Positions 26,778 to 34,765 of a stretch of 64,000 nucleotides of DNA are shown one piece after another (the first letter of the stretch is position 1; every line of letters begins with the position of its first letter). This DNA comes from Paraburkholderia haematera (GTDB taxonomy: Bacteria > Pseudomonadota > Gammaproteobacteria > Burkholderiales > Burkholderiaceae). The notes beneath the pieces are model-generated. The model did no database searches. It was not told the DNA's origin and saw only the letters and a program-made list of their open reading frames with translations. Position numbers and translations under genes: made by a program. Location: NCBI RefSeq assembly GCF_905220975.1, contig NZ_CAJNBK010000013.1:62001-126000 (forward strand), in the 5' to 3' direction.

Positions 26778-27143
26778 GTGAGCAGGCTCGTTGCATCAGT
26801 CGCGATGTTGGCCGTGGCGGCCAGTCTCACCGGGTGTGTGGTCGCACCGGGCTATGACTACGCCTACGCGCAGCCGTATTACCCCGACTACGGTTATGCC
26901 TACGGGCCGGTGTATGGCCCGCCTTACGGCGCGGTGGACATCTGGGGCGGTTGGGGTGGCGGATGCTGTTACTACGGCCATGGCGGATACTGGCATGGCG
27001 GTGGGTGGCACGGCGGCGGTTGGCACGGCGGCGGCGGCTGGCATGGCAACGGCGGTGGCAGCTGGCACGGCGGGAGTGGCGGCTCCCACGGCGGCGGCGA
27101 GTCGTGGAGCAGTAGCGGCGGCCACGGGGGGCATGGGCATTGA
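26778..27143 (+). CDS. His/Gly-rich lipoprotein
   Basis: 121 aa. Signal sequence with a lipobox (AASLTGC, Cys20), then a Tyr/Pro-rich stretch, DYAYAQPYYPDYGYAYGPVY, followed by a low-complexity tail made of HGGGWHGG-like repeats with at least 15 His. Start is GTG at 26778, giving a complete lipoprotein signal; Shine-Dalgarno GGGAGAAG lies upstream. The tail could bind metal or lend structure at the outer membrane. Tyr/Gly/His-rich lipoproteins of this kind are common in the Burkholderiaceae but without assigned function. Monocistronic. Confidence 0.75.
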   Translation: MSRLVASVAMLAVAASLTGCVVAPGYDYAYAQPYYPDYGYAYGPVYGPPYGAVDIWGGWGGGCCYYGHGGYWHGGGWHGGGWHGGGGWHGNGGGSWHGGSGGSHGGGESWSSSGGHGGHGH

Positions 27144-27160
27144 CCGCCAGCGCCTGTCCT

Positions 27161-28426
27161 TCAACGCCCCGAGTCCCCCGATTCCGCCAGATACCGGTGA
27201 ACGAACGTGACCGCCATCGCCCCTTCCCCAACGGCCGACGCAACCCGCTTGACTGACCCGTAGCGGACATCGCCGGCCGCGAAGGAGCCGGGGATGCTCG
27301 TTTCCAGAAAGTAAGGGCGCCGCTCAAGCGGCCAGCACGTCCCAAACTGGGGAAAGTCGCTCAGATCGGCGCCTGTCACAAGATACCCATTCCGGTCCCG
27401 GACGATCGTGGTGTCTTTTGCCCACTCCGTGTTCGGTGCGCCGCCAATGCACACGAAAAGGCGATCCGCCGAAACAACCTGAGTGCCACCCGACCTGTTC
27501 ATGATCTGCAGCGCTTCAAGCTGGGTGTCGCCATAGATCGCCGAGACAGACGATTCAAAAACAACCCGGACGTTGCTCGTGTGGGCAATGCGATCCAGCA
27601 GGTAATGCGAGAGCGTTTCGGCAAGAGACTCGCCGCGAACGATCAAGGTGACGCACTTTGCGGTTCGCGCGAAATTCATCGCGGCCTGCCCCGCAGAGTT
27701 TCCGCCGCCTACGATGAAAATCCTTTTGCCGGCGCACATGGGCGCTTCGCTTGCGCCAGCGCCGTAATACAACCCCGCGTTCAACAGCCTTTGCTCGTCG
27801 GGAATTCCCAGACTGCGGTACTCGATACCCGTTGCGCAAATATTGGCGCTTGCCCTGAGCAAGGTTCCGTCCGCGAGATTGACTTCAATCTTTCCATTCA
27901 CAAAGGTGGCGTGCACACCCTCGCGCATCATGAGCAGCTCGACGCCGAACTTCACGGCCTGCTGACGCGCACGTTCCGCCAACTCCGCACCGGCGATGCC
28001 CTGCGGGAAACCCATGTAGTTTTCAATGAGCGAACTGGTGCCCGCCTGGCCGCCCACCGCAGCCCGTTCAATGACGACGGCCCGCAGTCCCTCGGATGCC
28101 GCGTAGACCGCAGCGGATAATCCCGCGGGCCCAGCGCCGTATATCGAAAGATCGTACTCCTGATAGCGCGGGCGCGACACCCATCCCAGCTTGGCGGCAA
28201 TGTCCGCCAAACTCGGCGCCTCCAGCCTCGAGCCATCCGGAAAGACGACAACGGGCCAGTCTATTTCGTCAAATTTAGCAACGCCTAGCTCCCGGAGGCA
28301 CGCTTCGTTCGACGCGATTTCGGACCATTCATATTCGACGACGCCTCGGGAGAGGAAGTCGCGGATCTCATACGCTTCCTTGCTGTGTGCCGCGCCCAGA
28401 ACCCTGACCACGCTTGCGCCGTCCAT
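27161..28426 (-). CDS. Thioredoxin-reductase-like flavoprotein without CxxC
   Basis: 421 aa. The N-terminal 85 residues look like a glutaredoxin/thioredoxin fold lacking cysteines (VRVLGAAHSKEAYEIRDFL ... WPVVVFPDGSRL). The rest is a two-dinucleotide-domain oxidoreductase: FAD motif GAGPAGLSAA (97-106), NADPH motif GGGNSAGQ (240-247) and C-terminal FAD contact GSFAAGDVRYGSVKRVASAV. Where thioredoxin reductase has CATC it reads YYGA (about 220-223), so the usual dithiol relay is absent. Start is ATG at 28426 (MDGASVV). It likely reduces a small molecule or a partner flavin by hydride transfer. The DsbA-family gene lies 191 bp upstream on the same strand. Confidence 0.8.
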   Translation of the reverse strand: MDGASVVRVLGAAHSKEAYEIRDFLSRGVVEYEWSEIASNEACLRELGVAKFDEIDWPVVVFPDGSRLEAPSLADIAAKLGWVSRPRYQEYDLSIYGAGPAGLSAAVYAASEGLRAVVIERAAVGGQAGTSSLIENYMGFPQGIAGAELAERARQQAVKFGVELLMMREGVHATFVNGKIEVNLADGTLLRASANICATGIEYRSLGIPDEQRLLNAGLYYGAGASEAPMCAGKRIFIVGGGNSAGQAAMNFARTAKCVTLIVRGESLAETLSHYLLDRIAHTSNVRVVFESSVSAIYGDTQLEALQIMNRSGGTQVVSADRLFVCIGGAPNTEWAKDTTIVRDRNGYLVTGADLSDFPQFGTCWPLERRPYFLETSIPGSFAAGDVRYGSVKRVASAVGEGAMAVTFVHRYLAESGDSGR

Positions 28427-28617
28427 CGCCCGCCTCCGCTGCAAATCCGCCGCGCCCGTCGAGATTGCCTTGCGTGGGCGGCATCGCTGCACATTGTTCA
28501 CTGTGCATGCTGACCCAATGCAATCTCGCAGTCGAATTAAAGTTTCTGAATGTGTAGCGCGAGCCGGGCTGCCGCCCGACCTTCCAGGCAAGCAGCCCAT
28601 GGCCACCGCGATGCAGC

Positions 28618-29268
28618 TTATTCAGCGATCGCACGCTGTTTCAAGGCACCTTCAAGCGTTGCCCGAAACAGCGCGACAGACTGTGCGCCGCTGATAACCT
28701 CGTCGCCAATCTTCACCGACGGTACCGAGTTGACACCATGCTCGATTTGCCGGGCTTCAAGCGCACGCACTTCGTCCACGCCACTTTCCGATGCGAAAAA
28801 CGCTTCGACCTTGTCTTTCTTGAAGCCCGCGGCTACCGCGATCTCCGTCAACACGGCGACGTCTCCAATATCGCGGCCGGCGGAAAAATACGCATGGAAG
28901 ATTGCCTCCACCAGCCCGGTCACGTCATGTCTTTCCTGCAACACCCAAACAAGCCGATGTGCGGCGAGCGTGTTCGGCGTGCGCTGCGCCAGCGCATAGT
29001 TGAATTCAAGACCGACCTGACGTCCGGCCTCCGTGACCTGAGCATCCATGACTTGCGAGCGCGCCCAGCTCCCGAACTTCGCCGACCGGTATTCTTTACG
29101 GTCGAGACCGCCCACGGGCATAGTCGGATTCAATTCGTAAGGAACGAACACGAGTTTCGTCTGCTCGCCGGCGTTCGCCTCGCGAATCGCCTTCTTCAGC
29201 TTTTCCTCGCCAATCCAGCACCACGGACAAATGAAATCGTAGGTAACCTCAATATTCAACCTGTTCAT
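28618..29268 (-). CDS. DsbA-family oxidoreductase (FrnE-like)
   Basis: 216 aa thioredoxin-fold protein with an all-helical insert. The active-site CPWC is at residues 14-17 (TYDFICPWCWIG) and the cis-Pro loop is VNSVPSVKIGD near 180. The family includes FrnE/YwbO-type dithiol oxidoreductases and 2-hydroxychromene-2-carboxylate isomerases; the intact CxxC favours redox activity. No signal peptide, so cytoplasmic. Start is ATG at 29268 (MNRLNIEV) with a GGAGATG Shine-Dalgarno on the minus strand; the longer frame from 29346 is not family-like. Same strand as the CxxC-less flavoprotein downstream. Confidence 0.85.
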   Translation of the reverse strand: MNRLNIEVTYDFICPWCWIGEEKLKKAIREANAGEQTKLVFVPYELNPTMPVGGLDRKEYRSAKFGSWARSQVMDAQVTEAGRQVGLEFNYALAQRTPNTLAAHRLVWVLQERHDVTGLVEAIFHAYFSAGRDIGDVAVLTEIAVAAGFKKDKVEAFFASESGVDEVRALEARQIEHGVNSVPSVKIGDEVISGAQSVALFRATLEGALKQRAIAE

Positions 29269-29495
29269 CGAACATCTCCAAAAGGGATTGTTTGCAAAAG
29301 CACAATAGCGCGGCTGCCAGCCGACCGGAATGGCAACGCGAGGCAATGCACTTTTGCGTGACAGGCAATGAGATGAGGATGACGCTTCGCCGTTAGCAAC
29401 TGACTGGAAAAGTGATGGTCCCCGATACGGACCCCAGTGGCAGGACCGCCGGAGATCGAGGCCTGGACGGGCTTCAGACGGGCTTTAGACGGCCC

Positions 29496-30578
29496 TTAGA
29501 AACGGTGGGCTAACCCTATCGTATCCACAACCTGCTGGTTTCTCGCCGACGGCGTCATCCCCGCAATCGAAGCAACCGCGCTTTGTCGCAGCGAGTTCGT
29601 TCCGGAGGCACGCTGATAGGCGGCGACCATATACACGTCTGTGCGTTTGGAGAAGAAGTAGTGGACGCCGGCAGTCACCTGCTGATAACGGGCACTCTGA
29701 TCATTGGGACCATCGTCTTTGGTGAACGAATACGCCAGTCCCACCGATACGGGTACCGTCACCTGATATTGGAGGTTCGCTTCAACCGTGTTGAAGGTAG
29801 AGCTACCCGAGTACGACAGCGGATTCGGTCCAGAAGACGAACCCAAACCGGCAAACCGCGTGTTGGTATAAACAAGGCCCAAAGTTGCCGGGCCAGCCAC
29901 GTACGAACCGCCCATACCGAAGATCTGCTCCCGGTGCGCCGAAGCGTAACCCGCGATAATCGGGTTTCGCTGCGCGGTTGTCGCCGAACCGAAAGATCCA
30001 AAATTGTTCGTGGCGGCACTGCCCGCTGTTGGCGTTGATCCATATATCGACGTATTGGGCTCAAACGCATCCACAAACGCGATCCCCAGACGCAGCGCGC
30101 CTCCCGTATAACCCATCCCGACGGACCAGATCTGATTCTCCGAGAAACGACCCGCGACGCCCCCGGCTGAATACAGTTCATTGGCGCTCACGCCGTTCCA
30201 AGTGGGCGAGGTGTATTTGAGCGAGTTGTTCTGCCGATTCGTACCACCGATATTGTCGAGATCGTCCGGATGGGAGCCGAGATAGCCGGCCCACTGGGTA
30301 ATCACCGCGAGCGGCGACACGAAATCCCACAGCGACGAATACTGGCGGCCAAACGTGACACGCCCCGCGGCTGCCGACAAGCCGACAAACGCCTGCCTGC
30401 CAAACAGCAGCCCTCCTTGGCCCAGCGTGCCATTTGCCGCATTAAATCCGTTTTCGAGCGTAAACAGCGCGGTCATCCCCCCGCCAAGATCCTCCACGCC
30501 CTTCAGGCCGAAGCGACTGCCAAAGTACGCGGATGTCGTTGCGTCCATCATCGAGACTTTCGGGTAAGACATGATCAA
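29496..30578 (-). pseudogene. 5'-truncated general porin (OmpC-like, Burkholderia type)
   Basis: Beta-barrel outer-membrane porin lacking its beginning. The barrel reads from SRFGLKGVEDLGGGMTALFT to the C-terminal AHRF with final Phe, including VGLAYSFTKDDGPNDQSARY. What should precede SRFGLKG, the signal peptide and the first two strands (about 45-60 residues), is missing. In its place the frame starts with MSYPKVSMMDATTS, overlapping an HNH-nuclease-like frame on the same strand (30550-30684). Without a signal peptide it cannot be exported, so it is a pseudogene. The break probably lies near 30545-30575. Confidence 0.8.
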
Positions 30579-30684
30579 TGTGAAAGCTACTGATATCTAG
30601 CAACTGGCGTGTGTAAGGGCACTTTCCAGAATGCGCCTCATAGAAGGCCTCTCGCTCTGCTGCGGAGAATTTTTGGTTTGACAT
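30550..30684 (-). pseudogene. HNH endonuclease fragment
   Basis: Minus-strand frame from 30684 (longest start 30720) reads SNQKFSAAEREAFYEAHSGK, CPYT and FHIDHVLPESL, the Cys-containing first strand and the HxDH core of an HNH nuclease. It then runs into porin sequence in another frame, so the C-terminal zinc ligands and the terminal His of the HNH motif are lost. The second Cys of the usual CxxC is replaced (CPYT). Most likely a relic joined to the porin by deletion. Confidence 0.6.
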
Positions 30685-30761
30685 AGGCGGTGCGTTGTTT
30701 GTGTTTTTGTGGGAAGGCAAGCCTAACTGGCGTGTCGGTCTGCTGGTCGTAAACGAGCGGC

Positions 30762-31103
30762 CTATAGACCCTTCAAAACTTCGGCGCGCTTTGCATCATA
30801 TTCATCCTTGCTAATGAGGCCGCGCTTGTAAAGGTCGTCCAAGTTCGCGAGCCGTTGTGATGAATTCAATGCCGGGGTCGCGGCGACACTTCCTCTCGCT
30901 GGACAGGCCTGAACGCATAGTTGCATAGCATCCGTGCATTGGTGTTGCGCCATGAGGGGGAAGAGCGTGAACTTGCCCAGACATTCGGAATAGTTCGCCG
31001 TGCAAGAGTGGGCGCAATCGGGATCGGCCTTGCTCGTATCGATATCCGAAACGCTCGCGCATCCTGCCAGCAACATCGCCACAAGAAGCAACGCATTTTT
31101 CAT
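30762..31103 (-). CDS. Small lipoprotein with SHOCT-like C-terminus
   Basis: 113 aa. Lipobox LLAGC at residues 11-15 after a short hydrophobic signal. The middle holds five Cys (DCAHSCTANYSECLG, HQCTDAMQLCVQACP) that may form disulfides in the periplasm. The C-terminal 30 residues (RLANLDDLYKRGLISKDEYD) match the SHOCT short oligomerisation motif. Lies in the relic island between the porin and tRNA-His. Function unknown. Confidence 0.7.
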   Translation of the reverse strand: MKNALLLVAMLLAGCASVSDIDTSKADPDCAHSCTANYSECLGKFTLFPLMAQHQCTDAMQLCVQACPARGSVAATPALNSSQRLANLDDLYKRGLISKDEYDAKRAEVLKGL

Positions 31104-31128
31104 TGTTGTTTTCCCCGATGACCGTCAG

Positions 31129-31389
31129 TCAAAAATCGCTTGTCTTCAGAAGTGCGCGCGCATTGCTTGGCAAGCCATCTTTGCGGGCGGCAACTTCGCA
31201 GACGCGAGACCCAACCCGATGAAACGCATCAATGAGTTCCGCGCCGTGGAGCTTTTGAGGTGCCTTGACCAAATCTTCAATCGCTTCGCTGCTAACCTGA
31301 AAGTGCTGAATCTTGCCGTCATCGATTTCCATGTCGAAGTCAACGCCAATGTCATCGCCCGCTTCGCGCACTGTGATTAGTTTGTACAT
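31129..31389 (-). CDS. Small conserved protein, distant DUF1488 resemblance
   Basis: 86 aa, cytoplasmic. The middle (QVSSEAIEDLVKAPQKLHGA then ELIDAFHRVGSRVCEVAARK) has the spacing of DUF1488 proteins (I-S-x-EALED ... AF ... I ... A), of which a clearer example is at 43511. DUF1488 has no known function. It lies 25 bp upstream of the lipoprotein on the same strand, so the two may be cotranscribed. Somewhat lower GC than the core genes. Confidence 0.55.
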   Translation of the reverse strand: MYKLITVREAGDDIGVDFDMEIDDGKIQHFQVSSEAIEDLVKAPQKLHGAELIDAFHRVGSRVCEVAARKDGLPSNARALLKTSDF

Positions 31390-31639
31390 GCTTTTGGTCT
31401 CCGGTGATTGTCTCCGAACTCTAGCACCGTGGCATGCATCGCTGTGCCGCGCGGCAATCGGCTATCGTCAAATTAGCGCCCAGACCGCCTTCTACCTGTC
31501 AATAATTACAAAATGCAGACTATCGCAACGCTCGCAACTGACCTGCCACGGTTAGCGCCGATCCGGTGCAGGCAGAACCGGCAAGCTGTGCTGAAATTGC
31601 GTTAGTCTGCTGCAATGCAGATAACGACATGGGGGAAAC

Positions 31640-32437
31640 ATGGCAGCAGGAAAGGCACAGTCCGCACAGCCGCAGGCCGCTAATCTCAGACCCGATCAGA
31701 TGCGCGCGGCCATTCCCACGCTTCACCGTCGAATTGAAGAGCTAAGGACGTTTGATCCTACGTCAATCCAACAACGAAGCGATCCCCGTATCGAGACGCT
31801 AGACAAGAAGCTGGACGAAACAATAGCCAGCATATTCGGCATGGGTACGCAGGAATATTTGAGGTACGCGCCGCGCGACCTTGACGGCGCTGGCTACAAC
31901 CTTGCCTATCCGATCCCGCTTTCAGAGGTGATGGCGAGTCTAGTTGAAAGCAAGGCGCGCGAAATCGCCAATCTACAGGCCATCATTGAGTCATTCGAAG
32001 AAAAGCTTGCAGACGGTAGCGAGACGCCAGCGACCAAGGCGCGCCGCGCGTTCGGTGATCTCGATCTTCATCCCGACATCGCGCAAGAATCCACAAAGCT
32101 GTTTGAGGATGGTCACTATTCGGCGGCAGTCGAAACCGCGTGCAAGGTGCTGGAGATGCTGGTGCAACGGCGAAGCTTAAAAAACGACCTGAGCGGAACC
32201 GCACTAATGCGTACAGTCTTTAGCGTGAAGACGCCGATCCTGACGTACAACGACCTGCAAAGCGAAACTGGAAGAAGCGAACAGGAGGGCATGATGCACC
32301 TGTTTGAAGGTGCGGTGCTGGCACTACGTAACCCGCGTGCGCACGGGATAATTGACGACCATCCCGAACGCGCCGTGGAATACTTGAGTTTCCTGAGCAT
32401 GCTTGCCCGGTCGCTGGACCGGACGCAGCGCGTGTAA
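31640..32437 (+). CDS. TIGR02391 (Ymh) family protein
   Basis: 265 aa, cytoplasmic. The N-terminal half is predicted helical without a known motif. The C-terminal 125 residues match the Ymh/TIGR02391 family: LHPDIAQESTKLFEDGHYSA, AVETACKVLEMLVQRRS, then ALMRTVFSVKTPIL and AVLALRNPRAHGIIDDHPER. The RNxxAH-like element (RNPRAH) recalls the RX4-6H signature of HEPN ribonucleases, and TIGR02391 proteins are mostly found in mobile elements. A GGGGGAAA Shine-Dalgarno precedes the ATG at 31640. Codon GC is lower than in neighbours, in line with acquisition. It is the only apparently intact sizeable gene of the relic island. Confidence 0.75.
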   Translation: MAAGKAQSAQPQAANLRPDQMRAAIPTLHRRIEELRTFDPTSIQQRSDPRIETLDKKLDETIASIFGMGTQEYLRYAPRDLDGAGYNLAYPIPLSEVMASLVESKAREIANLQAIIESFEEKLADGSETPATKARRAFGDLDLHPDIAQESTKLFEDGHYSAAVETACKVLEMLVQRRSLKNDLSGTALMRTVFSVKTPILTYNDLQSETGRSEQEGMMHLFEGAVLALRNPRAHGIIDDHPERAVEYLSFLSMLARSLDRTQRV

Positions 32438-32499
32438 TGATTGTGATTGCAATTGACTGTGACTGAGCGCGTGGCATTTAAACGGACTTCCTCGACAGC

Positions 32500-32605
32500 G
32501 CGGCGCTTTTTTGAAAGCAGAAACCTCCGCCGCGTATTTGACGAAAAGGTCTTCCATGAGGGTGTCGCCCACCGCTGACAGGTCGATGAATTCGCCCTTG
32601 CGCAT
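32500..32605 (-). pseudogene. Phage-type integrase remnant
   Basis: The minus strand from 32605 reads MRKGEFIDLSAVGDTLMEDL then FVKYAAEVSAFKKA. This matches the region of tyrosine-recombinase integrases just after the arm-binding domain (RGxFxDRSEAExTTLxdLLxRYxxEVxPxKK). A stop precedes it in frame (about 32627) and similarity stops after KKA, so only about 34 codons survive. Lies between the TIGR02391 gene and tRNA-His, where an integrase of a tRNA-borne island is expected. Confidence 0.6.
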
Positions 32606-32740
32606 CAGCCATATACAACTAGGCGACTACTTCACAACGGGGATCGAGCATCGCAAAAAGCGAACTGCATGTGCGTACGGCTCGCACGAACCCCGCCGCG
32701 TTGACCGGAAATGCCTACATGATGCCTACATGGATTCCAG

Positions 32741-32771
32741 AAAACAAAAAGCCCAGTCGATTGACTGGGCT
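32741..32771 (-). terminator. Terminator of tRNA-His
   Basis: On the minus strand AGCCCAGTC pairs with GACTGGGCT (32750-32758 and 32763-32771, 9 bp, 4-nt loop) followed by TTTTTGTTTT. It lies 17 bp beyond the CCA end. Confidence 0.92.
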
Positions 32772-32787
32772 AAGTGCTTGATTCTTT

Positions 32788-32864
32788 TGGGGTGGCTGAT
32801 GGGGCTCGAACCCACGACAACAGGAATCACAATCCTGGACTCTACCAACTGAGCTACAGCCACC
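32788..32864 (-). tRNA. tRNA-His (GTG)
   Basis: 77 nt. Minus strand begins GGTGGCTGTAGCTCAGTTGG and ends AGCCACC plus encoded CCA. Anticodon GTG lies in GATTGTGATTC. The extra G at position -1 typical of tRNA-His is encoded. dusA lies upstream on the same strand. The 3' end faces the relic island, consistent with this tRNA having been an integration site. Confidence 0.97.
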
Positions 32865-32932
32865 ACTGACATCTGCTTGACTTGCTTAGCAACTCATTGC
32901 TGAGAAACTTGGCTCGTCGATGAAGAAACGAG

Positions 32933-32938
32933 ATTATA
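32933..32938 (-). promoter_or_regulatory. -10 element for tRNA-His
   Basis: Minus strand reads TATAAT here, 69 bp before the tRNA 5' end. No good -35 hexamer at 17 bp was found, so the strength is uncertain; read-through from dusA is also possible. Confidence 0.45.
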
Positions 32939-32966
32939 CGAACAAGAATTCCATTTGCCTAGCCCT

Positions 32967-33968
32967 TTATTCAAAAATTTCGATGGGCTCCCGCAGATGC
33001 TGTCTTGCCTCGTCGAAGATGCTCAGATCGCGCAACGCGAGGCGTTTGCTATCGGACAGCACACGGCGCCAGCCACGCGCACCGGCCTCGCCCCGGTAGA
33101 GACCGAGCGCATGACGCGTGATCGCGCCAAGGTACGTGCCACGTGCCATTTCGGCGGCGCAATATTCGATCAGCTTCGCTTCGACCTGCTCGCGCGTGAG
33201 CGGCGCATCAGTGGCGCCGTAAAAGCGTGCGTCGACATCGGCCAGCACATAGGGGTTGTGATAGGCCTCGCGCCCGAGCATCACACCATCGACGTGCTGG
33301 AGATGCGTCTCCACTTCATCGAGCGTCTTGATGCCGCCATTGATGATGATCTCCAGATGCGGGAACTCACGCTTCAACTGATACGCGTAGTCGTATTTGA
33401 GCGGCGGAATCTCACGGTTCTCTTTCGGGCTCAAGCCTTTGAGAATCGCGTTGCGCGCATGCACGACGAACACGTTGCAACCGGCATCCGCTATCGTGCC
33501 GACGAAGTCGCGCACAAAGCCATATTCTTCCACCGCATCGACGCCGATCCGGTGCTTGACCGTCACCGGTATCGACACGGCATCGCGCATTGCCTTCACG
33601 CAATCGGCGACGAGTTTCGGCTCGTTCATCAGGCAAGCGCCGAACGCACCGCGCTGCACGCGCTCGGACGGGCAGCCGCAATTCAGATTGATCTCGTCAT
33701 AGCCCCATTGCTCACCCAGCCTGGCCGAACGCGCGAGGTCGTCCGGCTCACTGCCGCCGAGTTGCAAGGCAACCGGCGCTTCTTCGGGCGTAAACGCGAG
33801 ATGGCGCGGCACGTCGCCGTGCAGCAACGCGCCGGTGGTGACCATTTCGGTGTAGAGCCACGTATGGCGCGATATCACGCGATGCAGCGAGCGGCAGTGA
33901 CGATCGGTCCAGTCCATCATCGGCGCGACGCTAACGCGGCGCGGACTGGGAGTTTGAGCTGAAGACAT
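32967..33968 (-). CDS. dusA: tRNA-dihydrouridine synthase A
   Basis: 333 aa FMN enzyme that reduces uridines in the D-loop of tRNAs (U20/U20a for DusA). TIM-barrel features: SVAPMMDWTDRHCR near the start, the FMN/uridine region NLNCGCPSERVQRGAFGACL with the expected catalytic Cys in GACLM, VTVKHRIGVD, and INGGIKTLDEVETHLQ for phosphate binding. The RYYCA-like C-terminal helix bundle is intact. Next to tRNA-His on the same strand. Confidence 0.95.
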   Translation of the reverse strand: MSSAQTPSPRRVSVAPMMDWTDRHCRSLHRVISRHTWLYTEMVTTGALLHGDVPRHLAFTPEEAPVALQLGGSEPDDLARSARLGEQWGYDEINLNCGCPSERVQRGAFGACLMNEPKLVADCVKAMRDAVSIPVTVKHRIGVDAVEEYGFVRDFVGTIADAGCNVFVVHARNAILKGLSPKENREIPPLKYDYAYQLKREFPHLEIIINGGIKTLDEVETHLQHVDGVMLGREAYHNPYVLADVDARFYGATDAPLTREQVEAKLIEYCAAEMARGTYLGAITRHALGLYRGEAGARGWRRVLSDSKRLALRDLSIFDEARQHLREPIEIFE

Positions 33969-34319
33969 GGGGCGGCCAGACGGCTTGAATCAAACCGCAA
34001 TTTTACCGCAAGTGGCCAACTGCCCCTGACACGCCGAGCACAAGCCGGGAATTCCCCCGAAATACAGCCGATAACCCGCCCTGCCAAGCGGGTCTTTCAA
34101 CGCCGAAAACGCTTGGCCGGCGGGGTCGGACCACCGCGAACGCCTGTCGCATAACCCTCCAGGCGATTATTTCAGTAGCAAGAACAGTAATTTCAGATTA
34201 TCGATACAAATTTTCGATAGTAGGGGTATACACTGCCTTCCATCGACGTTGCAGATACCACCCATCGGCCCCTGCGACGCTTTCCTGAAATGAAATCGAA
34301 ACGTTACCGGAGTCATACC
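33969..34319. other. Intergenic, 351 bp, promoter of small exported protein
   Basis: No gene recognised. An AT-rich block at 34165-34235 holds an inverted repeat TATCGA (34199-34204)/TCGATA (34214-34219) and GGGGTATACACT, a -10-like element. This is a candidate promoter/operator for the gene at 34320. Confidence 0.4.
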
Positions 34320-34589
34320 ATGAAGACCAAGCTTATCGCCGCCCTGTTGGTTGCTGCTTCTGCCTCGATCGCTGCCCCCGCATTTGCTAGCGGCTATGGC
34401 CCGGCACCGTTCTATCGCCCGTCGGTCGGCGCACCGGCTTCGCAACAAGGCCAGAGCGCGCAAACCGTGGCGGCTGAACGCGCTAACGCCGATTCGAACG
34501 CATACGGCGGCGTGAAGAACGTGTCGTCGCAATCGGGTACGCGTGCACCGGCTTCGTCGGGCCCGCAATCGGTTTTCTTCGGCCAGTAA
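34320..34589 (+). CDS. Small exported protein
   Basis: 89 aa with a clear Sec signal peptide (MKTKLIAALLVAASASIAAP, cleavage near AFA-SG). The mature part is short, Ser/Ala/Gln-rich, and contains NAYGGVKNVSSQSG, a pattern also seen near the end of DUF4148-type periplasmic proteins of Burkholderia. Start at 34320 follows a CCGGAG Shine-Dalgarno. Periplasmic, function unknown. A hairpin terminator follows at 34605. Confidence 0.75.
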   Translation: MKTKLIAALLVAASASIAAPAFASGYGPAPFYRPSVGAPASQQGQSAQTVAAERANADSNAYGGVKNVSSQSGTRAPASSGPQSVFFGQ

Positions 34590-34604
34590 TCTGTCGCCGC
34601 TGAA

Positions 34605-34629
34605 GGCTGACGTCCACAAGACGTCAGCC
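34605..34629 (+). terminator. Hairpin after small exported protein
   Basis: GGCTGACGTC (34605-34614) pairs with GACGTCAGCC (34620-34629), loop CACAA. A second inverted pair CTGGGCGCC/GGCGCCCAG follows up to about 34671. No clean T-run, so termination is plausible, not certain. Confidence 0.6.
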
Positions 34630-34765
34630 GAACTGGGCGCCGCGTTTGCAGCGATGCAGGCCGGCGCCCAGTGCTGTTTACCGTCCGGTTGACTGCCCCG
34701 GCTAAACGGCTGCTGCTGCTGCGGCTGCGCCCGCAACACCCAGCCCCAGCCCCAGCCCCGCTTCA

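Noticed and set aside
28427..28606. In-frame N-terminal extension of the flavoprotein (60 codons)
   Set aside because: The sequence lacks protein-like conservation and overlaps promoter DNA; the ATG at 28426 starts a complete thioredoxin-like domain.
30602..30735. Direct repeat AACTGGCGTGT at 30602-30612 and 30725-30735 in the island
   Set aside because: Only 11 bp and not related to the tRNA-His 3' end; could be chance, so not called an attachment site.
34735..34765. CCAGCC repeat upstream of the glyoxalase-like gene's end
   Set aside because: Low-complexity stretch of four short units; no sign of CRISPR or functional repeat.
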